Assembly (NCBI GenBank): GCA_002713215.1
Contig: PAVO01000028.1
Location: forward strand, 1-64,000
DNA length: 64,000 nucleotides
Direction of reading: 5' to 3'
DNA from: Crocinitomicaceae bacterium
Lineage (GTDB): Bacteria > Bacteroidota > Bacteroidia > Flavobacteriales_G > Salibacteraceae
In this document: piece by piece, positions 8,373 through 16,917 of the stretch
How the letters are laid out: the number at the start of each line of letters is the position of its first letter
Numbering within the stretch: the stretch's first letter is position 1
Translations under genes and position numbers: made by a program
The notes under the pieces: model-generated
What the model was told of the DNA's origin: nothing
Databases searched by the model: none
What the model saw: the letters and a program-made list of their open reading frames with translations, nothing else

Positions 8373-9236
8373 ATGAAAATTGCTGAAAATACATTAGAAG
8401 GTGTCGAGAAGTACATCGACCTTCAATTGGAGGGTCAGTATACTAAAAGTGAAATAAAAACAGTTCAAAGACACCTAATTGAACATTATTATAATATTTC
8501 GTCTGCCAGGCAAATTGTAGAAAAACAACACCGCCTGAGTGAATCGGAATTACTTAAAATAATATTTGCTATGAAAGAGATGAAGGAAGGAACACCATTG
8601 CAATATGTTGTTGGAGATGCTGAATTTTGTGGTCGTACATTTAAAGTAAATTCAAACGTACTTATTCCAAGACCGGAAACCGAAGAATTGGTTCAGTGGT
8701 TGTTGGAAACAAACGAATCGGCTAGTCCGTCAGTATTGGATATAGGTACCGGGTCAGGCTGTATTCCCATTACTATAAAAAGTGAATTGCCAAACTCTAA
8801 AGTTTCTGCCTGCGATGTTTCCATGAATGTGCTTAAAGTAGCTATTTCCAATGAAAAGCTAAACCAGGTAGAAATTGATTGGTACATCTTAGACGTTCTT
8901 TCAACCAACCAACCGTTTAAGGAAAATCAATTTGATATAATTATTTCGAATCCTCCGTACGTGCTAAAAAGCGATATGGACAGCATGGACAACAATGTGT
9001 TGGAACACGAACCTCATCTGGCCTTGTTTGTTGACGATAGTGATCCCCTGTTATTTTACAGAACCATTGCCGATCGGGCCAAGGTTTGGTTAAAACCCGG
9101 TGGTGACCTGTTTTTTGAAATTCACGAAAAACAGGGAAAGCAGGTGGTTAATTTGCTTACCGAAATGGAGTATTCTTCCATTGAACTTAGGAAAGACCTC
9201 TCCGGTAAGGATCGAATGGTAAAGGCTACACTCTAG
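8373..9236 (+). CDS. prmC: Release factor glutamine N5-methyltransferase PrmC
   Basis: A 287-aa SAM-dependent enzyme that methylates the Gln of the GGQ motif in class I release factors, tuning translation termination. The N-terminal helical domain contains GTPLQYVVGDAEFCG (residues 73-87) and the PRPETEELV motif. The SAM site is DIGTGSG at 123-129, and the catalytic NPPY signature is at 193-196. Length is normal for the family. It is followed 9 nt later by a DUF6913-like gene, so the two are probably co-transcribed from the promoter near 8285. Confidence 0.95.
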   Translation: MKIAENTLEGVEKYIDLQLEGQYTKSEIKTVQRHLIEHYYNISSARQIVEKQHRLSESELLKIIFAMKEMKEGTPLQYVVGDAEFCGRTFKVNSNVLIPRPETEELVQWLLETNESASPSVLDIGTGSGCIPITIKSELPNSKVSACDVSMNVLKVAISNEKLNQVEIDWYILDVLSTNQPFKENQFDIIISNPPYVLKSDMDSMDNNVLEHEPHLALFVDDSDPLLFYRTIADRAKVWLKPGGDLFFEIHEKQGKQVVNLLTEMEYSSIELRKDLSGKDRMVKATL

Positions 9237-9245
9237 GGAGATTGA

Positions 9246-9782
9246 GTGATTTGGAAGCTTAGAGAATACTTAGCCAAACGAGCGCTTCAAAAGAACCTCA
9301 AACGGGTAACAAAGGGAAATTTAACGGTCATTGACTCTGCCCAATCCGGTTGTGTATTGGTCAATTATTCCGATGTTTCGGCCATAGATATACAGAGCAT
9401 TCGGAATCAATTTCATTCCTTATATCCTAACCTAAGCCTACAGTTTGTTACTTACATAAAAAGCCCTAAACAGGCTGATGCCTTTGAGCAAAAGGCAGAT
9501 TGGGAAGTAATTAGCAAAAAGGACCTGGCTTTTGATTTGGAACCTGCTCAACTGGCTTCAACATCCTATGATATTCTTCTGGATTTTACCAACAAGGAAG
9601 AAATTCCATTGCTCTATTTACTCCTCGACAAGCAAATTGGTATACGAATAGGAAGTCGAAAAGCCTGGAAAGAGGACATGTTGGATTTTATGATTCAATC
9701 CGATGAGGAGCAGGATTTTAATTACCTGGCCGAACAGATGGTTAAGTATTTGGGTATGGTAAAAGGAGGTCGTACCGATTAG
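9246..9782 (+). CDS. DUF6913-like conserved Bacteroidota protein
   Basis: A 178-aa cytosolic protein starting with GTG preceded by GGGAG at good spacing. The pattern (basic N-terminal helix, VLVNYSDVSAID, YDILLDFTNKEEIPLLYLL, then a C-terminal helix ending YLGMVKGG) is what I remember of the Bacteroidota family DUF6913, whose function is not known to me. It is tightly linked to prmC (9 nt). No catalytic motif is visible. The family name is from recall and would need a profile search. Confidence 0.65.
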   Translation: MIWKLREYLAKRALQKNLKRVTKGNLTVIDSAQSGCVLVNYSDVSAIDIQSIRNQFHSLYPNLSLQFVTYIKSPKQADAFEQKADWEVISKKDLAFDLEPAQLASTSYDILLDFTNKEEIPLLYLLLDKQIGIRIGSRKAWKEDMLDFMIQSDEEQDFNYLAEQMVKYLGMVKGGRTD

Positions 9783-9791
9783 CTTTTCTAG

Positions 9792-9968
9792 TTAAGCCTT
9801 ATCAATGTTCATTTGCTGTTCCATTCGCTCCAATCGATCGTTTAGCTCCTGAAGTTTATTCAGAATTAAAATATGGGTCTTTTTGGCATCAATTCCCACA
9901 GGGCTTTTATCGCTATGGATCACTTCTGCTATTTCCTTATACGTGTTGGGATCAATTTCAAATTTCAT
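9792..9968 (-). CDS. Small 58-aa coiled-coil protein
   Basis: A short frame from ATG (9966-9968) to TAA encodes 58 residues beginning MKFEIDPNTYKEIAEVIHSD. The C-terminal half is a heptad-like amphipathic helix (ILILNKLQELNDRLERMEQQ), suggesting a dimerising or partner-binding peptide. It converges on the DUF6913-like gene with 9 nt between stops. Codon use looks like its neighbours, and no stop interrupts it. No family name is known to me. Confidence 0.55.
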   Translation of the reverse strand: MKFEIDPNTYKEIAEVIHSDKSPVGIDAKKTHILILNKLQELNDRLERMEQQMNIDKA

Positions 9969-10048
9969 GGGGCCTGTTTTTAGCGTTTGAACGGCTTATT
10001 GCCGAGTACTTTCAAATTTAAAGTTTTCGCGCAATGAATTCTCCCTTT

Positions 10049-10726
10049 CTAGTCCTTCCCGTAAATCTCTTCAATGTCTGGTAATTCCGTAAAATAATAA
10101 TGCACCCATATATACAGGTGGTTGAACAAAGCAATTAGCAAAGCCGCCTGAGATTGCAACAATATGCCTGGAATCCAGAGAACTAAAAATCCAAAATAGT
10201 ACATGCCGTTCGACGTGTATTTAAATATTCCCTGATTGACCAGGGGTTGTTTAGCATAATGTTGGGGTTGGAAATGATCAATGCCAAAAGCCCTGTCCAT
10301 TCCAAAGTATTTTACTACCGAATAGAATAGGTAAACGGAAGGTATGAGAAAAAGAATTGACAAAGCCAGTGATAATGTTGGGTTGATGGTAAAGGTGTTG
10401 GCATTGGAAATGGCAAGTAATACAATTAACAGGGGTCGGGAAAGAATAAGCAGGGCAAAACCTACTTTAAAAAGTTTAAATCCATTTTTTCCAAATCGAT
10501 TGCTAATGGCCTGGTAATGCAATTCCAGTCGCCAGCAAATAAGTACATAAAGTTGGTGAATAATAGGGGATAGGAAAGCGAAAACGTACCACCATAGGGT
10601 CGGTATTCCCCAAAGTTCTCCCCGAAGTAGTTGAGTCTGCTGGTCTATGGAAATGTAACAGACAGCAAGGGAAATTCCCAGTACAATAAATGGCCAGGTT
10701 TGATTTTTAAAGACTTTTTTCCACAT
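10049..10726 (-). CDS. Membrane methyltransferase-like protein (PEMT/ICMT type)
   Basis: A 225-aa protein with about six hydrophobic segments. The C-terminal third has the pattern of isoprenylcysteine carboxyl methyltransferase and phospholipid methyltransferase families: LVNQGIFKYTSNGMYYFGF (compare G-PY-RHPMY), then NHLYIWVHYYFTELPDIEEIYG with the HYYFTELPDIEEIYG acidic end typical of those enzymes. These use SAM to methylate lipids or prenyl-cysteine in the membrane. The RHP motif is replaced by YTSNGMY, so activity is uncertain. Confidence 0.6.
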   Translation of the reverse strand: MWKKVFKNQTWPFIVLGISLAVCYISIDQQTQLLRGELWGIPTLWWYVFAFLSPIIHQLYVLICWRLELHYQAISNRFGKNGFKLFKVGFALLILSRPLLIVLLAISNANTFTINPTLSLALSILFLIPSVYLFYSVVKYFGMDRAFGIDHFQPQHYAKQPLVNQGIFKYTSNGMYYFGFLVLWIPGILLQSQAALLIALFNHLYIWVHYYFTELPDIEEIYGKD

Positions 10727-10825
10727 GGGTTTTTAAAGTTTGTTGGTTGTAAAAGCTAACGGTTAGGTTCGTTTAAAATTGGATAATTCAAATTTAAGCA
10801 TTGTTTGGAAGCTTTGTACCAGTTG

Positions 10826-10921
10826 TTATTCGACTCTGTATAAATACGTATGGTTGCCATTGGAAACGGTATGTTCGGGTTTGTAGTCGGTAGTACTTTC
10901 AAATTCAGATTTAGCCAGCAT
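10826..10921 (-). other. 31-aa micro-ORF, possible gene remnant
   Basis: ATG to TAA on the minus strand gives 31 residues starting MLAKSEFESTTDYKPEHTVS. It sits in the 220-nt gap between the membrane methyltransferase-like gene and the putative defence block. It could be a tiny peptide or a fragment of a displaced gene; nothing else is visible in this gap. Confidence 0.2.
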
Positions 10922-10947
10922 TTTTTCTTACCCGTTTTTGGATCGGA

Positions 10948-12045
10948 TTATTTTAGTCGAATTGGGGCCTTCGCATGTGGATTAGCCAAATAATCAATAA
11001 CCGTTTTAATTTCTTCCCAATATGAAAAACGATGAACATCAAAGAAAACAATTCCGCTGCACCATTCGTTTTGTTTGGTTAACCAAGTCTTTCTTATGTA
11101 TGTTTTATTTTCAACTTCATCTCCAACAACATTTATTCCTTTAATAAAGACAAGGTTTGGGTAGCCAGCTACCATCTGGTTTGAGCTAGCCCTCCTTTTG
11201 CTTTTCAATTTTTTTTTATAGTTGACCATTTCATAAATTCCAATAGACCTTTTTCCAATTATTCTTTTGATGCCGATACTTTTATTACCGATGTCAGTTG
11301 CGTCATTAATTACATAAAGGTCAAAGTATACAACCAAGCCGCTATTTGTATTTGTACTTATACTACTTGACTGAAATGTTAGTTTGATATTGATTCCTTT
11401 TCGAATTTCCCACTCCACAAATTCTTCATTTAAATTCTTGTCAACACTAAGTATTTCATTTATAAAACTGTCATCAAGCATTTCTTTAAAAGCGTCAAAG
11501 TCAATAGATTTATTAAATGTTAATTCTATTTCGAATGGAGTATCAATCTTTTCAAGTATAAGGTTTGCAATTTTAATTTTAACTTCAGGCTTGTACAGGT
11601 TAGAGATTTCTGCAGTTTTGCACTCAACATAGGTTACATTACCGTTCTTTTCTAGTTGCAAATCAGGATGAGGCCCTGTGTGACTATCCATAATTGGTTC
11701 CATGATGACTTTGAATCCATTATCGCCTAAAAAACCTGCGACTTCGGCGCAATAAATATGTGAATTGAATTCTCTTTTATTGTATAGTTTTATATGCCTT
11801 TCAAAACCGTCAAAACCGTCAAAACCGTCAAAACCGTCAAAACCTGCAATTTTATGCAGACAATTACTTGTATTTATTATTTTATCAATATCATTTCCTG
11901 ACACTTCGGTTGGGAATAGAACTAGGTACTTTTCATTGAAAGTTTTAAGTAGAAAGCGGACATGATTTTCGACATCTTCGATTGTAATGTTCCTACTTTC
12001 GAGAAAATCGTTTTGGATACTTATGTTAACTTTTATTGTTTTCAA
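10948..12045 (-). CDS. PD-(D/E)xK nuclease-like protein with GFD tandem repeat
   Basis: A 365-aa protein starting with TTG. An in-frame ATG is not available upstream before a stop. Residues 68-82 are GFD repeated four times plus GFE, encoded by a 9-nt repeat. A complete PD-(D/E)xK layout follows: Glu101 in AEVAGFLGDNGF, Pro127-Asp128 in GPHPDLQLE, and Glu141-Cys-Lys143 in VTYVECKTAE. This predicts a metal-dependent nuclease fold. The C-terminal half is unassigned. It is the last gene of the minus-strand block after the HEPN and 1264-aa genes, 90 nt from the HEPN gene. A role in phage or plasmid defence is inferred from that context. Confidence 0.65.
   Translation of the reverse strand: MKTIKVNISIQNDFLESRNITIEDVENHVRFLLKTFNEKYLVLFPTEVSGNDIDKIINTSNCLHKIAGFDGFDGFDGFDGFERHIKLYNKREFNSHIYCAEVAGFLGDNGFKVIMEPIMDSHTGPHPDLQLEKNGNVTYVECKTAEISNLYKPEVKIKIANLILEKIDTPFEIELTFNKSIDFDAFKEMLDDSFINEILSVDKNLNEEFVEWEIRKGINIKLTFQSSSISTNTNSGLVVYFDLYVINDATDIGNKSIGIKRIIGKRSIGIYEMVNYKKKLKSKRRASSNQMVAGYPNLVFIKGINVVGDEVENKTYIRKTWLTKQNEWCSGIVFFDVHRFSYWEEIKTVIDYLANPHAKAPIRLK
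11801..11844 (-). repeat. 9-bp minisatellite encoding GFD
   Basis: TCAAAACCG is repeated four times head to tail, followed by a truncated fifth copy. Each unit adds exactly three residues (GFD on the minus strand), so copy-number change by slippage would lengthen or shorten the protein without a frameshift. Confidence 0.95.
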
Positions 12046-12135
12046 CTTAAACTGCGTTTTATCAATTAATCATGGCACAGTTTCAACCTTAAGCTATCAT
12101 GACAGTTGCCATGCACAGTTGTTGCCTTATGCCTG

Positions 12136-12750
12136 TTATGGAAGTATTTTAGTAATGAGTCTATCACAAGATTCAACAAACAATTTAATGTCAGCAATTT
12201 GCTTTTTTGATCTGGTATGATCAACTTCCTTCAATTTATCATGAGAATTGTAATCGCCTTTATGAACAATCTCATGTCTTCGCTTAATGGTTCTTCCAAT
12301 TGATTTTATCAAAGCCTTTCGCTTAGTTAACCCTTGTGCATTAGTTGTCAAATTATTTATTCCATAAATTTCGAATAATCTGTCAATTACATCAAACCTT
12401 TGTGTTGTATATTCAGATAGGTATTGATCAACGAGAGTTCGAATTCGTCTGTAAGGTCTATCCATGGTTATCATTTGTAGCGCTTGCTCAGTATTTAGGC
12501 CAGCTTTTTGTAATACGTCAACAAGCTGCCTTGTGGTTCCTTTATTCTTTATAAAACTAATTAGATTCTCAGTAAACCTAGAAGTAAAGTAGGCGTCCAT
12601 TCCAGAAACTGCCAGAACAATTGCTGAACGAATTAAGTCAGCATTATTTAAACCTACAAAAGTTGGGTTGTTGTGGGTTTTTTGATAAATGATGAGAAGT
12701 CCATTACTTCGATTAATAGTCTTATGAAAAGTGTCAAGTGCTTTAGTCAT
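12136..12750 (-). CDS. HEPN-domain protein (RiboL-PSP-HEPN-like)
   Basis: A 204-aa all-helical protein. LIRSAIVLAVSGMDAYFTSR (residues 39-58) resembles the first helices of RiboL-PSP-HEPN domains, and RRHEIVHKGD near 157-166 supplies the HEPN catalytic signature Arg158-x4-His163. HEPN proteins with this motif are typically metal-independent RNases used in abortive infection and toxin-antitoxin systems. The gene starts 29 nt after the end of the 1264-aa protein gene and is probably in the same operon. That it is the RNase effector of a defence operon is inference. Confidence 0.75.
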   Translation of the reverse strand: MTKALDTFHKTINRSNGLLIIYQKTHNNPTFVGLNNADLIRSAIVLAVSGMDAYFTSRFTENLISFIKNKGTTRQLVDVLQKAGLNTEQALQMITMDRPYRRIRTLVDQYLSEYTTQRFDVIDRLFEIYGINNLTTNAQGLTKRKALIKSIGRTIKRRHEIVHKGDYNSHDKLKEVDHTRSKKQIADIKLFVESCDRLITKILP

Positions 12751-12779
12751 AACTTAAAGGCATTGCATTATATCTAGTT

Positions 12780-15700
12780 TTAATGGTCAAGTTCATCTCG
12801 CTCAGCACTTTCATCCATACGTTTTGCATCTTCAATATATCCTTTGGCCAGACTGGTCAATATTTTGGCTGTTTCAGGAAATTCAAACTTAATGGCTTCA
12901 GCCTGCTTTTGAAAGAATTCAGCATGACCTCTTTCGATCTCACCTCCATCAAAAACACCTCTAGTTGATGATCCTCTTTTGTTAGAGGTCGCTGAGGAAA
13001 AACCACTCTTTAGACTATCAGTGTTAATGGATTCTATGATCTTACATATTTCTACTGGTGGCCAGTGCTTCTCTTTTTCTGGATATTCTGCCAATACCTG
13101 GCCAATATGTACATCAGCAACTTTTAACCTACCTGATCTTTCTGCTAATTCTCTTACTTCTTTTATCCAATCCACCAAGTACTTTTCATCAATGTTTATG
13201 TTATCATCTACTCCTGGTATTTGTTTCCATGAACGCAGTAGGTCAAAAGCATTTTTACTCCTATTTCGTCTTGCCTCATCTGAAATATCCTCAGAGACCT
13301 CTTCTTTTATATCTTCTTTATCGGATTTATACACCCATTTTAATACCTCAACAAAAAATTCAGGATTGCTAGCCAATTCCTCGTGAAGTACTTTAGGTTT
13401 GTGATTTGACCCATAGGAAGTTAAAAATGGGAGGTATAGGCCTTCAATATTCAAAAGAACCGACTTTTCAATGTCCTCTCTTGTTTCAAGTTCTTGAATG
13501 ATTTGGGTTACATGGTAACTATCCAGCCTTATTTTTTCGTCTGACTTTTTTGTTCCGACTTTTTGTAATATCTCGACTAGTTTTTCGGAGGGTATTTTTT
13601 TAGGTTCATGGTATGCAACATCCAAGGCACTAAGAAACCGATCTACGCCAATTAGTTTGTTAATTCCCAAGATGTAATCATCATCAGGCAATCTCCAAAA
13701 ATGAGGATATATATTTTTCCAATAACAGTTTTGTATTTCCAGATTTGTATTATCGAGAAATTTCCAGACTTCCTTAGATTGTTCTACTTGATAGAAAATT
13801 CTTGATAACTCTAGGTTTGTAAATTTTAAAACTTTCAGTTTTTTATATAGGTCAAATACCCAATGAATGTCATTGATGATCGACTTTCTATAAATAAATC
13901 GCTGAATAAAACCTTGAACGGAGTCTTCTTCCTTTTTTAGGTATTCACACAATGAAATAATTTCTTCTTCATTGTTGATTATATGAGCTAATGTATCCCC
14001 GTATACCCAGGTTTCTTTAACAATTTCAGCTAACTCTTTTATCTTTTTAAACCCGAATTCATAATATATGGATTTTAGCCCATCAACTCTTCTTTCTAAA
14101 ATCAACTTCTCTTGTTCCTGATAGGATAATTCTTTTCTTTCCAGACCTTCCGGAAATCCAGGCCAATGAACATTGAACATCCATATCACACGCTCTATAG
14201 AATCCGAGGGCTCTAACTTTTTGTAAATACTATCATACCATTTTAATTCTTTTTCTGGTAGTGCCCATTCTGCATCTGGATAAGATCGGTGTTGAGACAA
14301 AGTATCTCCGACTTTACGCCAGGCAGAATTATCTTTAAGTTGTATTTTGTTGAGATTAGATCCAATAAACAACAATAGTTTTTTCCTATCGCTAGATCGT
14401 ATTTTCCTTGAATCAGATTTATCCAATAAATCGATCAGCTTCTTTTCGGAAAAATCGAAATATTCCATAAGTAATTCTAGGACATGGGTATGCGTATCAA
14501 ATATTTCAGACCATAGGTATTGATTATTGAAACTGCGTTCGAAAATTCGCCATCTCAATTTATGTGTAGGAAAGGCTGCACCTGGAATACCGGCTGGAAT
14601 CATACCCAGTAATAACTTCCAACCAGTTTCGTATTCTTTTTTTATGATCTGTTCCAAAATCTTCATACGATCTTCAAAGGCCGCAAGGGTCTGATAATGC
14701 CAGGGCTTATATATTTCACTAAGGCTATTCAAAGGGCGATTGGCCAATTTTCCTCCAGGGTCTAAAGTGGTTAACGTGGCCAAAAGCATTGAAGCATCAA
14801 ATATGTATTCTTCTGTCCATGCTAAACCTTCCAATGCCCAGAGTAAACCAGAATGCTGACTGGTAGGTGAAATGAAACCGTCCTCTTCAATGAACATATT
14901 CATAATAGGCTTATCATCCAAGGACAGAGAGTGATAAGCGGATTCAAAAAAACTTTTTGGAGATGCTTCAGCAATTAAAGGTATTTCACGGTTTCTGGAA
15001 GCCCATAAATCACCGGTGGCTTCATTCAGAAGTTCTTTTATAATGTCATCCACCCATTCTTGAGTGTTTAATTTGTGCCCGAATTTCATTTTGTTTCCGT
15101 ACAAACCCACAAGAATAAGCGATTGTGTTAATCCCTCCCTACACCATTCGGAATAGAGCGATACTTTGCCCCGAAAAGAGGCCATTATTCGGTCTTTAGG
15201 ATCAAGTTCGAATGTTGGATTGATTTCCGACATTACCTTAAGAAAACAGGTTTTCAGATTTTCAAAATCTTTTACTGATAAATGATTAGACAGGTTTGTC
15301 CATGCGTCTAAGGGAGAGGTAAGACGCCATGAACTTCCAATTTTTATTAATGGAGGAGATTCTACTTCTAGCCATTTGTAAAGTTTCTCTAAATACGATT
15401 GATAACTTTCACCTGAGAGATGTTCTAATATCTTTCGATCTCCTACTTTGTTTTCATTCCAACGGCCAATTAATAGTATAGGTACTAATTGGTCTAATTC
15501 TTCTGAGAATTCCCATTTTGCCTTGTTTAGTTCAAATCCAATTAGTCTCTTTAAAATGGTAATATTTCTTGTTGATTCTTTGGAATATTTTTCAGCCTCT
15601 TGCTCTGATAATCCAGAATCGATTAATGCCTTAACCTGACCATCTCGTTCAATATAGGGAAGTGTAATTATATCCTGAGAATTATATGGATCGTCTGGTC

Positions 15701-16574
15701 CCAGCGGTAACAACACATGGTGACTTCGTGCTACTGCGCTGTGCAATTCACTTGTATCATCAAACTTAGCGATTAGGTTCAAATTAAAACTACTTTTTTT
15801 TGCCAGCCTAAAATCTTGTAGATGTTCGATAACCAAACTTTTTGAGTTGAATTGCACTTTGAACTGCTCAGAAGACAGGTTTACTGCTGCAATGATAAAG
15901 GCAATCGCCTCATCCTTTGTGGAGCCTTTTACCCTCAATAAATTTGGCTCCCCCTGAAGGAATTCAATGATTTTTTGGCACTCTATCTCTCTACCCGCAG
16001 TGACAACTTTTGGTGTCAATATGATATGACCATTAGTTTTTTTTGGACCAACCGACCAATTTTCCCAAAAATCCTCAATGGTCAGGCAATTATGATCTCT
16101 TCCTAATTGTGCAGAGAACCACTTATATGTGATTTCAGTCAAATTGACCCAATTGGAAATATTAACCGCATCATATGCCCTAACATCATTCCAAACTTTT
16201 TCTTTGAGTTTTGCCTCAACCCACTTTTTTTTGCCCTTCCAGATTTTTGTAGTGACAAAAATGAACGTGACTCGTGATTTGTCAAATCCTAAACTTTCTT
16301 GTTTCCTTTTTTCATAGTCTGAATCAGCTTGTGTCTTGCCTCCATTTGTTTTTAATTCCCACAGTGATATATCTTCAGGAACTAAACCTGATTTTGAATC
16401 ACATTTTACAATACCATCCCAACCATCAAGAAAGACAGCACTCCCTGTAGGTATTTCGAAAAATGTGCTTCTTGGTGTCGTTTCGAAAATAAGTTTGGCC
16501 ATTAACAAAGGAAATTCACCTTTTGGTTCCTGTCTTTTACCCCAAGCATCTATTTCAGTTCTATCAATTTGCAT
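12780..16574 (-). CDS. Large protein with N-terminal PD-(D/E)xK-like nuclease, defence candidate
   Basis: A 1264-aa cytosolic protein with no signal peptide or membrane segment. Residues about 1-160 look like a restriction-endonuclease fold: GWDG at 51-54 (Asp53) and LWELKT at 71-76 (Glu73, Lys75), followed by ADSDYEKRKQ. A linker (LTPKVVTAGRE, about 187-197) leads to a middle domain with LLRVKGSTKDEAIAF near 212-226, placed where a STAND or AAA P-loop would be expected but lacking GxxxxGK(S/T). Residues about 300-1150 are helical, repeat-like. The tail has a Gly/Ser-rich STRGVFDGGEIERG and a final helix. I recall similar proteins of about 1250 aa in other bacteria but know no named function. 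First gene of the block with HEPN and PD-(D/E)xK partners. Confidence 0.7.
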   Translation of the reverse strand: MQIDRTEIDAWGKRQEPKGEFPLLMAKLIFETTPRSTFFEIPTGSAVFLDGWDGIVKCDSKSGLVPEDISLWELKTNGGKTQADSDYEKRKQESLGFDKSRVTFIFVTTKIWKGKKKWVEAKLKEKVWNDVRAYDAVNISNWVNLTEITYKWFSAQLGRDHNCLTIEDFWENWSVGPKKTNGHIILTPKVVTAGREIECQKIIEFLQGEPNLLRVKGSTKDEAIAFIIAAVNLSSEQFKVQFNSKSLVIEHLQDFRLAKKSSFNLNLIAKFDDTSELHSAVARSHHVLLPLGPDDPYNSQDIITLPYIERDGQVKALIDSGLSEQEAEKYSKESTRNITILKRLIGFELNKAKWEFSEELDQLVPILLIGRWNENKVGDRKILEHLSGESYQSYLEKLYKWLEVESPPLIKIGSSWRLTSPLDAWTNLSNHLSVKDFENLKTCFLKVMSEINPTFELDPKDRIMASFRGKVSLYSEWCREGLTQSLILVGLYGNKMKFGHKLNTQEWVDDIIKELLNEATGDLWASRNREIPLIAEASPKSFFESAYHSLSLDDKPIMNMFIEEDGFISPTSQHSGLLWALEGLAWTEEYIFDASMLLATLTTLDPGGKLANRPLNSLSEIYKPWHYQTLAAFEDRMKILEQIIKKEYETGWKLLLGMIPAGIPGAAFPTHKLRWRIFERSFNNQYLWSEIFDTHTHVLELLMEYFDFSEKKLIDLLDKSDSRKIRSSDRKKLLLFIGSNLNKIQLKDNSAWRKVGDTLSQHRSYPDAEWALPEKELKWYDSIYKKLEPSDSIERVIWMFNVHWPGFPEGLERKELSYQEQEKLILERRVDGLKSIYYEFGFKKIKELAEIVKETWVYGDTLAHIINNEEEIISLCEYLKKEEDSVQGFIQRFIYRKSIINDIHWVFDLYKKLKVLKFTNLELSRIFYQVEQSKEVWKFLDNTNLEIQNCYWKNIYPHFWRLPDDDYILGINKLIGVDRFLSALDVAYHEPKKIPSEKLVEILQKVGTKKSDEKIRLDSYHVTQIIQELETREDIEKSVLLNIEGLYLPFLTSYGSNHKPKVLHEELASNPEFFVEVLKWVYKSDKEDIKEEVSEDISDEARRNRSKNAFDLLRSWKQIPGVDDNINIDEKYLVDWIKEVRELAERSGRLKVADVHIGQVLAEYPEKEKHWPPVEICKIIESINTDSLKSGFSSATSNKRGSSTRGVFDGGEIERGHAEFFQKQAEAIKFEFPETAKILTSLAKGYIEDAKRMDESAERDELDH

Positions 16575-16824
16575 TCTTTAATGGCTTTATTCTATTAATG
16601 AACAATATTCATCAAATAACGTCCTAATTAGCTTTCTTACTTAAGTTTCATTCTTCCCAAAGTTCAACCAAAACCCTAGCATATACCAGAATCCAAATCA
16701 GGTTTTGATTTTTTGTATAAAATGAAATAGCATAGAAATTTGAGGTAGGATTGTTTGTACTGCCCACCATAAGAGGAGTTCAAGGCACATTAAGATACTT
16801 GAAGATTTCAAAAACAGCACCCTT

Positions 16825-16850
16825 AAACTAAGGCACACCTTAGTTTTTTT
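16825..16850 (+). terminator. Orphan terminator-like hairpin
   Basis: AAACTAAGG, a CACA loop and CCTTAGTTT form a perfect 9-bp stem followed by further T residues to 16850. On the plus strand no gene lies upstream of it (the 1264-aa gene diverges at 16574), so it would end an unannotated short transcript from 16.6-16.8 kb or insulate the repeat array. Confidence 0.5.
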
Positions 16851-16917
16851 AAGGTTTAGCTTATTCAAGGTAAGCCATTGCTTAGCTTCCCTGTAAAACG
16901 CCACCACTTTCCGAAAA

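Noticed and set aside
12780-16574. Calling the large protein an Avs-type STAND ATPase
   Set aside because: No Walker A sequence was found, so only the nuclease-like N-terminus is claimed.
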